Positions 8,560-16,568 of a stretch of DNA of 64,000 nt are shown here, in pieces (position 1 is the first letter of the stretch; each line of letters starts with the position of its first letter). Source of the stretch: Streptacidiphilus rugosus AM-16 (lineage in GTDB: Bacteria; Actinomycetota; Actinomycetes; Streptomycetales; Streptomycetaceae); NCBI RefSeq assembly GCF_000744655.1, contig NZ_JQMJ01000004.1, forward strand, positions 4,960,001-5,024,000. Reading direction: 5' to 3'. The notes under the pieces were generated by a model, which had not been told where the DNA came from, made no database searches, and saw nothing but the letters and a program-made list of their open reading frames with translations. A program made the position numbers and the translations under genes.

Positions 8560-9378
8560 TCAGTCCTGTTCGAGGATGTGCAGCATCAGCGCCTTCACGC
8601 CCGCCTCGCGGGACCCGGCGTCGCGCCCGTAGTCGAATCGGTGCGTGAACCGCGCCTGCGGGAACTCCGCCGGCATCCACAGCGCGCACCAGTGGCCCGG
8701 CATGAAGCAGGCCTGCAGCTCGGTGAAGACGCTGGTGACCGCCTCCCCCGGCACGCCGGCCGCGGCGAGCCGGTCCCAGGCGATCTCCTCCGGATGCGGC
8801 AGGCCCGGTCCCGTCGTCGCCACCAGGATCTGCTCCTCGCCCTGGGCGTCCCGGTAGCCGATCGCGGCCGAGGAACGGACATTGAGCGGGTGCCGCAGGT
8901 CGTCCAGGACCCGCGGCCACCAGCCCTCGCGGTCGGCGAACGCCTCCTCGTCGAGAGCCGTCAGCTCGGCCCGCAGCTCGCGGTAGACCGCCAGCGCGTC
9001 GCCCTGGTCCTCGGCCCCGGCGATCAGCGGCACGGCCCTGTCCAGGGCGGTCAGGCAGAGGAGGAACCGGTCCACGCCGCTGTTCACCGGCATCTCGGGC
9101 AGCGCGAAGCCGTCGAAGCCGCCACGGACCGCGCCCTCGGGGGTCACATACAGCTCGACGGGCCCGTCGTACCCGAGCACCGGACGCCCCTGCGCCGTCG
9201 TCGGCGCGGGCTCGGCCTCCGCGTCCGGCGCGCTGAAGTACCGTCCGACCTGCACCGGCACCCCGACCTCGGTCACGCACCCGGCCCCGCCCGGTCCGGC
9301 CTCGGCCGGCCACGCCAGCCGGCGCAGGCCCTGCACGCCGAAGCGCTCCAGCAGCGCACGGCCGGGATCGGTGCTCAT
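8560..9378 (-). CDS. SUKH-4-like immunity domain fused to a deaminase-fold domain
   Basis: A 272-residue two-part protein. Residues 1 to about 160 resemble SUKH-4 immunity proteins (LLERFGVQGLRRLAWP near the N-terminus, VNSGVDRFLLCLTAL mid-way). Residues about 175-272 look like a nucleic acid/nucleotide deaminase of the XOO_2897-like group: H195-P-E197 could supply the zinc His and catalytic Glu, and C224 and C231 (TELQACFMPGHWC) the second zinc pair; FTHRFDYG is a typical following strand. Ala replaces the usual Pro before C224. The ATG has GGAAGGAACC upstream. It may be an immunity protein, a second effector, or a decoy; the sequence alone does not decide. Confidence 0.7.
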   Translation of the reverse strand: MSTDPGRALLERFGVQGLRRLAWPAEAGPGGAGCVTEVGVPVQVGRYFSAPDAEAEPAPTTAQGRPVLGYDGPVELYVTPEGAVRGGFDGFALPEMPVNSGVDRFLLCLTALDRAVPLIAGAEDQGDALAVYRELRAELTALDEEAFADREGWWPRVLDDLRHPLNVRSSAAIGYRDAQGEEQILVATTGPGLPHPEEIAWDRLAAAGVPGEAVTSVFTELQACFMPGHWCALWMPAEFPQARFTHRFDYGRDAGSREAGVKALMLHILEQD

Positions 9379-9504
9379 GTCGGTTCCTTCCGGGGTTCCA
9401 TGCGAAGCCGGGACGTAGCCAGCAACGCTACCGTGGCCGCCGGGGCCGGATCCGCGGCCTGGGCCCGGTCGGCGGTCCGCGTCTCCACCGCTCCCACCGG
9501 TCTC

Positions 9505-10092
9505 CTACCGCGCCTCTCGGGGGAACATGCCGCCGGCGAAGGAGTCGAGGTAGCCGGTCCAGAATCCGCCGGGGTCGGCGAAGGGGGCGGAGTCCACGGC
9601 CGTCATCTCGTCCTTGATCTCCTGGGCGGCCCGGGAGTAGAGCGGCAGCGCCTCGGTGTAGCCGAGGGCGGGGTCGGGCGCCTTCGACTCGATCAGGAGC
9701 AGCAGCTTCGCGAGCGACGAGACGTCGGCGTTCAACTGCTCGACGTCCTCGTCCTCGTCGTCCCAGACCGCGAAGACCGCACCGTCGCTCCGACGGACGT
9801 ACACCGAGGCGTCCTGCAGGCAGCCCAGCGAGCCGAGCTCGCCCGTCGAGGCGAGTTCGATCACCGGGGCGGCGTCCTCGTCGTCGACCACGAAGTCCTC
9901 CGGGGTGGACGCCGCGGCCAGCGACGCGTCCATCTCGAAGAGACCGCTGCACCTCGGCACCCCCACCTCGCTGAGGAAGGCGACGGCGTCGGCGCGGGCG
10001 ATGACCCGCTCGGCGACCGACCGATCGGTCAGCACCACCTGTCCCGGCGGCAGCAGGGAGGCGAGGTCGTCCGAGGTCAGGGGGAAGAGCAC
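9505..10092 (-). CDS. SUKH-4 family immunity protein
   Basis: A 195-residue acidic soluble protein. Features in line with SUKH-4 immunity proteins are FLSEVGVPRCSGLFEMD near the N-terminus, PVIELASTGELGSLGCLQDASVYVRRSDGAVFAVWDDE in the centre, and LAKLLLLIE followed by a C-terminal GGFWTGYLDSFAGGMF. SUKH proteins bind and neutralise toxins of polymorphic systems, especially nucleic-acid-targeting ones. It lies 62 bases after the deaminase toxin gene on the same strand, the usual toxin-then-immunity order. The start is GTG with GGAG 5 bases upstream. The cognate toxin is inferred from order only. Confidence 0.75.
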   Translation of the reverse strand: MLFPLTSDDLASLLPPGQVVLTDRSVAERVIARADAVAFLSEVGVPRCSGLFEMDASLAAASTPEDFVVDDEDAAPVIELASTGELGSLGCLQDASVYVRRSDGAVFAVWDDEDEDVEQLNADVSSLAKLLLLIESKAPDPALGYTEALPLYSRAAQEIKDEMTAVDSAPFADPGGFWTGYLDSFAGGMFPREAR

Positions 10093-10154
10093 GGGATCTC
10101 CAGGGGTGGACCGCTGAGCCGGTGGTTCTCGGGAGGTGGCGTCGTCAGGAAAAA

Positions 10155-11015
10155 CTACACGTCGAAGTTCCTGGTCCCGGCGAGGCCGCCGCCGTACTTG
10201 CCTGCGGCGTGACCGGACTGGAGCTCGGATATGTAGCGGCCGAACGGCTTGTTCCGGTCCACCGTGTTCTCGATGGCGTTGTCGTACTCCATGCCGTGGG
10301 TGACCTCCAGCTTGGAGTTCAGCGTCGGATGGTAGATGTGCATGTTGAGCCATCGGCGGCAGTTCATGTTGTCCTGGCACGGCCTGCGTTCCGTGTAGAT
10401 CCGGTCGACCTGGAACTGTTTCCCCTGATGGACCATCGGATAGCCGATGGAGCGCTCCGAGTCGTTGCGCTTCTGGCTGCTCCGGCCGATCAGCACGAAC
10501 TCCTCCTTGCCGTCCTCGGAGCGGTAGTGCAGGGCCGCGTAGTTGTTGCCGCCGTAATCACCGCGGGCGCGGCGGGCCTCCTCGCAGGCCTGGGAGAGGT
10601 CGGTCGGCTGGTCGATCTTCTTCGACTCGACCCACTCCCCCTCCTTCCCTTCGGTACGCCCGAGCTTCTTCCATTTCGCGTCACGCGCGGAGAGGTTGCC
10701 CCTCTCGTTCTTCGTCAGGTTCTTGACGCCGTCGGGATTGCGGTTGCTGTCGAGGATCCCGCGGATGCCCGAGTCGTCGTCGGCCTCGATCGCCTCGAGC
10801 TTGCCGCCTCGTAGTTCCTTGACGGTGCCGTCGTCGTCGATGAAGTACTTGCGAACGACCTTCTGCTCGTTCTCCTCGACGTTCTTCGCGATCGTGTGGA
10901 CGTTCTGCGCGGTCTCGTCGTAGACCCCGCCGAGGGCGTGCGCCATGTCCTGGCCCAGCGCCTTGCCGGTCTTCTCCAGGGTGTGTTCGAGGGGCTCGAC
11001 CAACGGGTCGCTCAC
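10155..11015 (-). CDS. polymorphic toxin with XOO_2897-like deaminase domain
   Basis: A 286-residue hydrophilic protein. Residues 1-60 are helical with coiled-coil character (KNVEENEQKVVRKYF), probably a docking part. Residues about 155-286 carry a deaminase-fold toxin domain: ALHYRSEDGKEEFVLIG strand, D185-S-E187 in place of the usual H-x-E, and YTERRPCQDNMNC with C213 and C219 as zinc ligands, then LEVTHGMEYDN. The expected target is a nucleic acid or nucleotide base, by family. GTG start overlaps the stop of the WXG100-like gene (GTGA), indicating translational coupling. The His-to-Asp change may weaken or alter zinc binding. Confidence 0.75.
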   Translation of the reverse strand: MSDPLVEPLEHTLEKTGKALGQDMAHALGGVYDETAQNVHTIAKNVEENEQKVVRKYFIDDDGTVKELRGGKLEAIEADDDSGIRGILDSNRNPDGVKNLTKNERGNLSARDAKWKKLGRTEGKEGEWVESKKIDQPTDLSQACEEARRARGDYGGNNYAALHYRSEDGKEEFVLIGRSSQKRNDSERSIGYPMVHQGKQFQVDRIYTERRPCQDNMNCRRWLNMHIYHPTLNSKLEVTHGMEYDNAIENTVDRNKPFGRYISELQSGHAAGKYGGGLAGTRNFDV

Positions 11016-11734
11016 GAGAAGCTCACCCCCGACAGGTTCGTGCTGAAGGTCTGCGCGTGCATCCGGACCATCTCCGCGTGGCCGCTGAAGGCGGAGGCGT
11101 GTTCCCGGAGTTGGTCGGGGTGGACCATGAGCCCCTCGCCCGCGCCACCGCCGGAGACGCCGAGCATGTCCTCCAGGGCCTTGTAACTCATGCCGGCCAC
11201 GGCCTTCTCCACGACGCCGAGCAACGGCGTCAGCGCCGCGTTGATGACCTGGCCGACGAGGTACTGGATCAGCTCCTGCTTGAGGAACTCGACCAGTTTC
11301 TTGGCCCCTTCGACGATGGCCACCTCCGCCGCCTCGGCCAGGCCCAGCGTTGCCACGGCGGCGGCCTGGTCGGCGACGAACGACGCGGCCAGCACCGCGA
11401 GTTCGCCGATGCACTCCAGCTTCATCGCCACGATGTAGTCCGCGGCCGCCTCCAGCGCGTCGGCGAGGAACGAGCAGGCGTTCAGCAGGTCCTGCATGTG
11501 ACCCTGCGACAGGTGGGCCCACTTGGAGACCAGCAGGTCGTACGAGTTGGCCTGGTACGCCGAGTTCATGGCCTGCAGGGTCGCCGTGGCGTCCTGGTGC
11601 GTCCCCTCGATGCCGGAGGCGAAGGTCCGTACGTGTCCGGCGAAGTCGCGCACGGCGTCCTCGTTGACCTGCGGCCACTTGATCCCGATGAAGTTCAGGA
11701 AGTCGGCCACGACTTGCGGCAGCTCGATCGCCAC
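11012..11734 (-). CDS. WXG100-like (CpnT N-terminal type) carrier protein
   Basis: A 240-residue, mostly helical Ala-rich protein beginning MAIELPQVVADFLNFIGIKWPQVNEDAVRDFAG, the start typical of WXG100-like N-terminal domains that lead actinobacterial toxins (CpnT-like) to a type VII secretion route. A hydrophobic middle (IVAMKLECIGELAVLAASFVADQAAAVATLG) and a C-terminal stretch (HPDQLREHASAFSGHAEMVRMHAQTF) fit this. In many genomes this domain is fused to the toxin; here it is a separate, coupled gene overlapping the toxin start by 4 bases. GTG start with GGGGG upstream. It is the first gene of the toxin operon. Confidence 0.75.
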   Translation of the reverse strand: MAIELPQVVADFLNFIGIKWPQVNEDAVRDFAGHVRTFASGIEGTHQDATATLQAMNSAYQANSYDLLVSKWAHLSQGHMQDLLNACSFLADALEAAADYIVAMKLECIGELAVLAASFVADQAAAVATLGLAEAAEVAIVEGAKKLVEFLKQELIQYLVGQVINAALTPLLGVVEKAVAGMSYKALEDMLGVSGGGAGEGLMVHPDQLREHASAFSGHAEMVRMHAQTFSTNLSGVSFS

Positions 11735-11853
11735 ATCAACCCCCGTGTCGGCGACGGCGTTCGAACAGAGACTAGTACGCCCGTCCCGTGGGAGGACAGC
11801 ACGAAAGCGGCGACGGTTCCTTCCGGTCGCCCCGCGAAGGGTGGGACGGGCGG

Positions 11854-11899
11854 AGCTCCCGGCGGGGAGGATTGGGCGACAACCCGGGCGCCGGGAGCT
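11854..11899 (-). terminator. stem-loop downstream of the chitinase
   Basis: AGCTCCCGGCG (11854-11864) and CGCCGGGAGCT (11889-11899) form an 11-base perfect stem with a 24-base loop, 55 bases after the chitinase stop. There is no T-run, as usual in this group. Confidence 0.5.
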
Positions 11900-11953
11900 T
11901 CGCGGTTCGCCTGATCGGGACGGCCGGCGGGCGGACGTTCCGACGGGCGGGTG

Positions 11954-13048
11954 TCAGCAGGTGAGGTTGGAGCCTGTCGGGACGCCGAGGATGGAGGTGA
12001 AGGAGACGTAGTCGTTGACCCGGTCCTGCATCTCGGCGGCGTTGGCGCCGTTGCACTCGATGCTGCCGTTGATGCTGCGGATGGTCTCGCCGAAGCCCGC
12101 GCCGTTGACCATCGCGTTGTGGGGGGTCATCGAGCCGGGGCCGGTCTGGGTGTTCCAGTACCAGAGGCCGGTCTTCCAGGAGACCGCCGGGTCCGAGGCG
12201 ACCAGGCCGGGGTTGTCCAGCAGGTCGATGCCGAGGGCGTCGCCGGCGGCCTTGTAGTTGAAGTTCCAGCTGAGCTGCATCGGACCGCGGCCGTAGTAGG
12301 CGTAGGTGCCGGCGGGGCAGCCGTAGGGCTCGCTCGCGCAGTAGTTCCCCGACTGGTCGACCTCGTTGATGTAGACCAGGCCGCCGGTCTCGTGGTCGAC
12401 GTTGGCGAGGAAGGCGGCAGCCTCCTGCTTCTGCACGGTGGCGCTGCCGGTGGTGGCGAAGCCGGGGTAGGCGCTCAGCGCGGCGACCAGACCGCTGTAG
12501 GTGTAGAAGGAGTTCCGGTTCGGGAACATCTGGTCGAACTGCGCCTCGCTGACCACGAATCCGCCGGTGCCGCCGCCCGTGCCACCGCCGCCGGAGCCGC
12601 CGGAGCAGGTGTAGGGGGACCAGAACCAGGTGCTGATGGTGGGGTCGTAGCCGGGGTTGTCGTGGGTGGCGATGTAGTACTGGCCGTTGGGGGTGTACCG
12701 GACGATGGCGCCGGTCGCGTAGGACTGTCCGGCCGCCCAGGCGGGGTAGTTGCAGCCGCCACCCGTGGTGCCGCCGGAGCCGCCGCAGGCACCCTGGTCG
12801 GCCCAGACGTCGGCGACGCCGGGCGTCTCGCCCTGCGTCCACCACTTGGCCTGCCAGTTGTCGCCGTTGTAGGAGGCGGTCATGCCGCCGGTGTAGACCG
12901 AGCCGGAGTTCCAGGCCGCGGCGCAGTCGGCCGCCATCGCCGGACTCGCGGTGCTCAGAACCGTGAAGGAACCGATGCTGCCGACCAGGACGGCCAGCAC
13001 CGACGCGATGCGCGCGCTGCGGTGCGGCCTTCGGGACAGGGATCGCAT
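11954..13048 (-). CDS. secreted GH19 chitinase with two chitin-binding modules
   Basis: A 364-residue exported enzyme that hydrolyses chitin. Residues 1-38 form a signal peptide (SRRPHRSARIASVLAVLVG to SPAMA). Two CBM5/12-type modules follow: one with the AKWWTQGETPG motif (about 41-88) and one with WAAGQSYATGAIVRY and STWFWSPYTC (about 98-147), separated by Gly/Thr linkers. The C-terminal GH19 catalytic domain has ANVDHETGGL and INEVD (the two acidic catalytic residues) and YYGRGPMQLSWNFNY. The double binding module suits crystalline chitin. Expression is probably repressed by DasR through the dre site 50 bases upstream. ATG has GGAGTGG upstream. Confidence 0.93.
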   Translation of the reverse strand: MRSLSRRPHRSARIASVLAVLVGSIGSFTVLSTASPAMAADCAAAWNSGSVYTGGMTASYNGDNWQAKWWTQGETPGVADVWADQGACGGSGGTTGGGCNYPAWAAGQSYATGAIVRYTPNGQYYIATHDNPGYDPTISTWFWSPYTCSGGSGGGGTGGGTGGFVVSEAQFDQMFPNRNSFYTYSGLVAALSAYPGFATTGSATVQKQEAAAFLANVDHETGGLVYINEVDQSGNYCASEPYGCPAGTYAYYGRGPMQLSWNFNYKAAGDALGIDLLDNPGLVASDPAVSWKTGLWYWNTQTGPGSMTPHNAMVNGAGFGETIRSINGSIECNGANAAEMQDRVNDYVSFTSILGVPTGSNLTC

Positions 13049-13097
13049 GTGCCACTCCAGAAGTGGGGGTGAGTGGGGATCCCAGCAGCAAAGCGCC

Positions 13098-13113
13098 ATT
13101 GGTCCAGACCAGT
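13098..13113. promoter_or_regulatory. DasR-type operator (dre) before the chitinase
   Basis: ATTGGTCCAGACCAGT matches the known dre consensus ACTGGTCTAGACCAGT at 14 of 16 positions. On the minus strand it overlaps a TTGACT -35-like element (13116-13111). DasR, a GntR regulator sensing N-acetylglucosamine metabolites, controls chitinase genes in Streptomyces, so this site fits the gene. Confidence 0.8.
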
Positions 13114-13224
13114 CAAGAACATCGGTGCAATTTCTCTGTCGGTTACATGACCGTTCGCCACCCGCCTGGCATTGCCCCTGCACAGGGCTTGACAGTCCGA
13201 CCCGCCGACGTGTTGATCCGGCCT

Positions 13225-13240
13225 ATTGGACTAGACCTTC
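13225..13240. promoter_or_regulatory. weak second dre-like element
   Basis: ATTGGACTAGACCTTC matches the dre consensus at 11 of 16 positions, with the centre CTAGACC intact. It lies in the divergent intergenic region, 204 bases before the next plus-strand gene. A 7-base inverted repeat (CTTGACG / CGTCAAG, 13243-13262) follows immediately. Confidence 0.4.
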
Positions 13241-13443
13241 CTCTTGACGGCCCTTCGTCAAGGTGCCAACGTGAACATGCGGCCCTCGGTGGAAACCCGC
13301 GACGCCGTCCAGAGGTTCGCCCCCACGTGCCTGGACGGCCCCACGGACACCCTGGGCGTGCACCACCGTTCTCGCGACACCCCCACCGACCGCACGGCTA
13401 CCGCAGCGTGCGGCACGCTCGCGATCGAAGGGATCTCTTCGTC

Positions 13444-14154
13444 ATGCGGATCAAGTCCGTCAAACCCGGCCTGGCAGGGCTCGGCACCGTGCTGCTGCTC
13501 GCCGGGATCACGGCTTTCGCCACAGGGAGCTCCGCCCAGGCGGACGCCAACTCCACCTCGGCGGTCAGCTCCGGACCGTCCACGTTCACCCAGGCCGTGC
13601 CCGCCGGGCAGCCCTCCCAGTACGGCCAGCCGCTCGAACGGTGCGCCAACGGCGTCAACCACCCCGTCGGCGGGGCGAACCCGGTGCTGAGCGAACCGCT
13701 CACCACCAAGTTCACCAGCAACGTGGGCCTGTCCGAAGCCGTCTCCTTCACCGGCAACCAGTGGTATGGCAACTGGCAGTTCACGTTCACCAACACCTCC
13801 TCCGAGGTGCTTGCCACGGACTGCGCCGTGCTGGTCTTCCGGGCCCCGTCCGGCTCCGACAATCACGGCTACACCGCCACCCAGGCCTACGGGCACCCCC
13901 AGCAGGACTACCTGGAGGTCCCGCGGGGTGACGGGACGTCGTTCTACATCGCCAGGATCGACTTCCACGACGTGCCGCTCTCCCAGCGGCAGGTCGCACC
14001 GGGGCAGTCGTTCACGTACACGCTCGGCGGCGTCCCCAACCCGGCGATCACTCTTGAGCAGATGCGGGACTCGCTCAGGTTCACGGCCGACCTCGACCTG
14101 GCGGCGAACGAGTCGCTGATCGAGCACTACGGCACCAACCGGCTGACGAACTAG
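13444..14154 (+). CDS. secreted protein of unknown function
   Basis: A 236-residue protein with a clear signal peptide (KPGLAGLGTVLLLAGITAFA, cleavage likely near SSAQADA). The mature part is beta-rich with aromatic motifs (NQWYGNWQFTFTNTSSEV, DFHDVPLSQRQVAPGQSFTYTLGG), like extracellular beta-sandwich modules, and two Cys (ERCANG, TDCAVL) that may form a disulfide. I do not recognise the family. It is divergent from the chitinase and shares its intergenic region, which contains two dre-like sites, so co-regulation is possible. The ATG at 13444 leads directly into the signal peptide. Confidence 0.7.
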   Translation: MRIKSVKPGLAGLGTVLLLAGITAFATGSSAQADANSTSAVSSGPSTFTQAVPAGQPSQYGQPLERCANGVNHPVGGANPVLSEPLTTKFTSNVGLSEAVSFTGNQWYGNWQFTFTNTSSEVLATDCAVLVFRAPSGSDNHGYTATQAYGHPQQDYLEVPRGDGTSFYIARIDFHDVPLSQRQVAPGQSFTYTLGGVPNPAITLEQMRDSLRFTADLDLAANESLIEHYGTNRLTN

Positions 14155-14160
14155 CCCCTC

Positions 14161-14193
14161 GGGCCAGGCCGTCCCACCGGGGCGGCCTGGCCC
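14161..14193 (+). terminator. GC-rich stem-loop terminator
   Basis: GGGCCAGGCCG (14161-14171) and CGGCCTGGCCC (14183-14193) form a perfect 11-base stem with an 11-base loop, 7 bases after the stop codon. Confidence 0.7.
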
Positions 14194-14231
14194 TCCCCAC
14201 CGGATGCCAGCGGAGCGGAACGGAGCGGACC

Positions 14232-14729
14232 TTGCCCGCCGGTACACCCCTGCAGCGGGCCGTCACACCGGTCACCGCGGCACTGATCACCATGCTCTCC
14301 CTCGGCGGGTGCGCGAGCGCTCCCGAGGCCGGGAGCACCGCTCCCGCTCGGGCACCGATCCCCCTGGAACTCCAGGCCGACGCCGTCGCCACCCGGGAGT
14401 TCGGGCTCCTCGCGGGCGGGGGGTGGGCCCAGGCCTGGGCGTTGTGGAACGCGAGCGCCCAGCAGGTCATCAGGCAGGCGGACTTCGTCCGGCTCAACAC
14501 CGTCTGCCGACCGGCCCTCGGCGTCCCCTACGTGGTCGCCGCGACGACCAGGATCGACCAGGAGACGGTGCGGGTCGACTGGCGCCGCGCGGACGCCGTC
14601 GGCAGCAACACGCTCCTCTACCAGGCGGGTTCTTGGCGCTTCGTGCCGGACGCCGCCTCGCTGGCGGACTACCGGCTGGGCGTCGACGCGCTGGTCCGCA
14701 AGCGAAGGGCGGCGGGCTCGTGCCACTGA
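14232..14729 (+). CDS. putative lipoprotein
   Basis: A 165-residue protein with a lipoprotein signal: a hydrophobic stretch then LSLGGC-ASAPEAG (lipobox Cys about residue 27). The mature part has WAQAWALWNASAQQVIRQADFVRLNTVC and a final Cys, with no recognised domain. The likely start is TTG at 14232, preceded by GGAGCGG; an internal ATG at 14292 would destroy the signal peptide. Its last 10 bases overlap the start of the CopC-CopD gene, so the two are probably co-translated and the lipoprotein may serve in the same envelope process. No metal-binding motif is evident. Confidence 0.7.
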   Translation: MPAGTPLQRAVTPVTAALITMLSLGGCASAPEAGSTAPARAPIPLELQADAVATREFGLLAGGGWAQAWALWNASAQQVIRQADFVRLNTVCRPALGVPYVVAATTRIDQETVRVDWRRADAVGSNTLLYQAGSWRFVPDAASLADYRLGVDALVRKRRAAGSCH

Positions 14730-16051
14730 ACCGGTCCGGAGCACCGCGGCCGCGACACCGGTGGCTCCCTGACCTGCGGGCGCTCGCGGCGCTGACGGCC
14801 CTGTTGATCGGCGGGCTGCTCGCCTCGGCCGGGCCGGCGGTCGCCCATGCCGAGCTGGTCTCCTGCTCACCCGCGGACGGCTCCGTGATCGCCCGGGAGC
14901 CACTCCAGGTGACCCTGGCCTTCTCCGAGGACGTCACCGTTCGGCTGAGCTCGGTCCGGGTGATCGGTCCGGACGGGCGGCGGCTCGACCGGCAGCCGCC
15001 GCAGGCCGTGCCCCCGGGTGACCGGCGCATCGCCGTAGGGCTCGCCCCCGAGACGCAGCAGGGCACGTACGTGCTGGAGTGGCTGGCGACCGCGGCCGAC
15101 GACGGGCACGCCACCTCGGGCACGCTCAGCTTCTCGGTGGGTGCACCCAGCCGGACCCCGGTCGGGCAGGGCCTCGGGACGCCCGACCGCGTCACCGACG
15201 CGGTCCTCGACACGGCCGTCTGGCTCGGCTTCGCCGGGCTGGCCCTGCTGGTGGGCAGCGCGGTGATCCGCCGGTGCGCTCCGCAGGGCCGGGACCCGGC
15301 GCCGCCCGCACCCTCCCTCCGCCGGGCCGGCAGCGTCGGCTGGGCCGTGCTTCTCGCCGGAACCGTGGTGCAGCTCTTCGTCCACGGCCCCGCCACCCAG
15401 GGAGAGGCGGTGGCCAGGATCACGGACAGGGCGCTGCTGGGCGCGACCCTCTCGACCCGCGAGGGGCATCTCCTGATCGCCAGAATCGTCCTGCTGGCAC
15501 TGGTGGCCACGATCGGCGACCCGCTGCTGCGGCACCGCCGGGGCGCCGTCCCTGCGGTCCTGCTCGTCCTGGGGCTGGCCGCGACCTGGAGCGGCACGAG
15601 CCACGCGTCGAGCGGGAGCCTGGTGCCACTGTCCCTGGCCGTGACCACCCTGCATGTCACGGCGTTCGCCGTCTGGGCCGGCGGGTTGTCCGGTCTGCTC
15701 GTGCTGTCGAGGGGTTCGGGCTCCGGGCTGCCGCCGCTGACGGTGACGCGTTTCTCCCGGGTCGCCCTGACCGCCGTGGCGGTCCTGGCCGCCACGGGGC
15801 TCTACCAGGCGTTCCGCGAGATCGGCCGCTCCAGCGAGCTGACGGGCACCTGGTACGGCAGGCTGCTCCTCGTCAAGACGGTGATCGTCGTCCTGGTCGT
15901 CCTCGCCGCGTCCGTCACCCGCAGGTACGCCCTGCGCCCGGACAGCGGGCCGCCGACGGTGCTGCGGCGCGCCGCCCTGCTCGAACTGGTGGGTGTGACG
16001 GCCGTCCTCCTGGTCACCGTCCTGCTGATCGGCCAACCGCCGCCGCGCTGA
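14720..16051 (+). CDS. CopC-CopD fusion, copper handling membrane protein
   Basis: A 443-residue protein. After a signal-like segment (residues about 18-42) comes an exported CopC domain starting HAELVSCSPADGSVI, with copper ligands expected at the mature N-terminal His and in the DDGHATSGTLSFSV motif. The C-terminal half has eight hydrophobic helices of the CopD type (LDTAVWLGFAGLALLVGSAVI, TLHVTAFAVWAGGL, KTVIVVLVVLAA). CopC-CopD fusions bind copper outside and move it across the membrane. The GTG start overlaps the upstream lipoprotein by 10 bases. No copper regulator is next to it. Confidence 0.88.
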   Translation: MPLNRSGAPRPRHRWLPDLRALAALTALLIGGLLASAGPAVAHAELVSCSPADGSVIAREPLQVTLAFSEDVTVRLSSVRVIGPDGRRLDRQPPQAVPPGDRRIAVGLAPETQQGTYVLEWLATAADDGHATSGTLSFSVGAPSRTPVGQGLGTPDRVTDAVLDTAVWLGFAGLALLVGSAVIRRCAPQGRDPAPPAPSLRRAGSVGWAVLLAGTVVQLFVHGPATQGEAVARITDRALLGATLSTREGHLLIARIVLLALVATIGDPLLRHRRGAVPAVLLVLGLAATWSGTSHASSGSLVPLSLAVTTLHVTAFAVWAGGLSGLLVLSRGSGSGLPPLTVTRFSRVALTAVAVLAATGLYQAFREIGRSSELTGTWYGRLLLVKTVIVVLVVLAASVTRRYALRPDSGPPTVLRRAALLELVGVTAVLLVTVLLIGQPPPR

Positions 16052-16084
16052 GCCGGCTGTCGCCATCGGAGCCCACAGCGGCCG

Positions 16085-16130
16085 AGCGGAGCCCCCGCAC
16101 GTCAGGGGGGCGCACGCCGGGGGCTCCGCT
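16085..16130. terminator. bidirectional stem-loop terminator
   Basis: AGCGGAGCCCCCG (16085-16097) and CGGGGGCTCCGCT (16118-16130) make a perfect 13-base stem around a 20-base loop, between the CopC-CopD gene and the convergent regulator gene. Confidence 0.65.
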
Positions 16131-16232
16131 GTCCGGTCTCGGCCATGGCCGGTCCTTCCGAACGAGAGGCGTCTAACCGCTGAGCGGGCGTCAAAACACG
16201 GTGATGTCCGCACCGGCCGGGATCGGCCCCCC

Positions 16233-16568
16233 TCACTCCCCCGCCTCGTCGTCCTCGCGGTGGGCGCGGCCCTGCTCGGTGAGGGCCGACAGCGCCGCGA
16301 GGTGGCACTCGAAGGCCCGACGGCCCGTGGCGGTGAGGGAGAGCCAGGTGCGGGGGCGGCGGCCGACGTGTCCCTTGCGGACCCGGACGTAGCCGACGTC
16401 CTCCAGTGCCACCGCGGTCTTGGACAGGGTCGGCGCGGCGATCTGGCAGGTCTCGGAGACGGTGGCGAAGTCCGCCTCGGCGCAGCCGGCCAGGAAGGCG
16501 GCCAGCTTGAGCTTCGGCAGGGTGCCGAAGGCCTCGTTCGGAAGCGGCGCCCGGGGGGCGTCGCTCAT
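16233..16568 (-). CDS. winged-helix transcriptional regulator
   Basis: A 111-residue regulator of the MarR-like winged-helix DNA-binding family (HTH_34 type). LPKLKLAAFLAGCAEADFATVSE, then IAAPTLSKTAVALEDVGYVRVRKG (recognition helix and turn) and the wing RRPRTWLSLTATGRRAFECHL are visible. It lacks a ligand domain, so it probably senses through protein contact or dimer geometry. ATG overlaps the stop of the upstream membrane protein gene (ATGA), so the pair is translationally coupled, a common regulator/membrane-partner layout. The 13-base palindrome at 17026-17057 in front of the operon is the likely operator. Confidence 0.85.
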   Translation of the reverse strand: MSDAPRAPLPNEAFGTLPKLKLAAFLAGCAEADFATVSETCQIAAPTLSKTAVALEDVGYVRVRKGHVGRRPRTWLSLTATGRRAFECHLAALSALTEQGRAHREDDEAGE

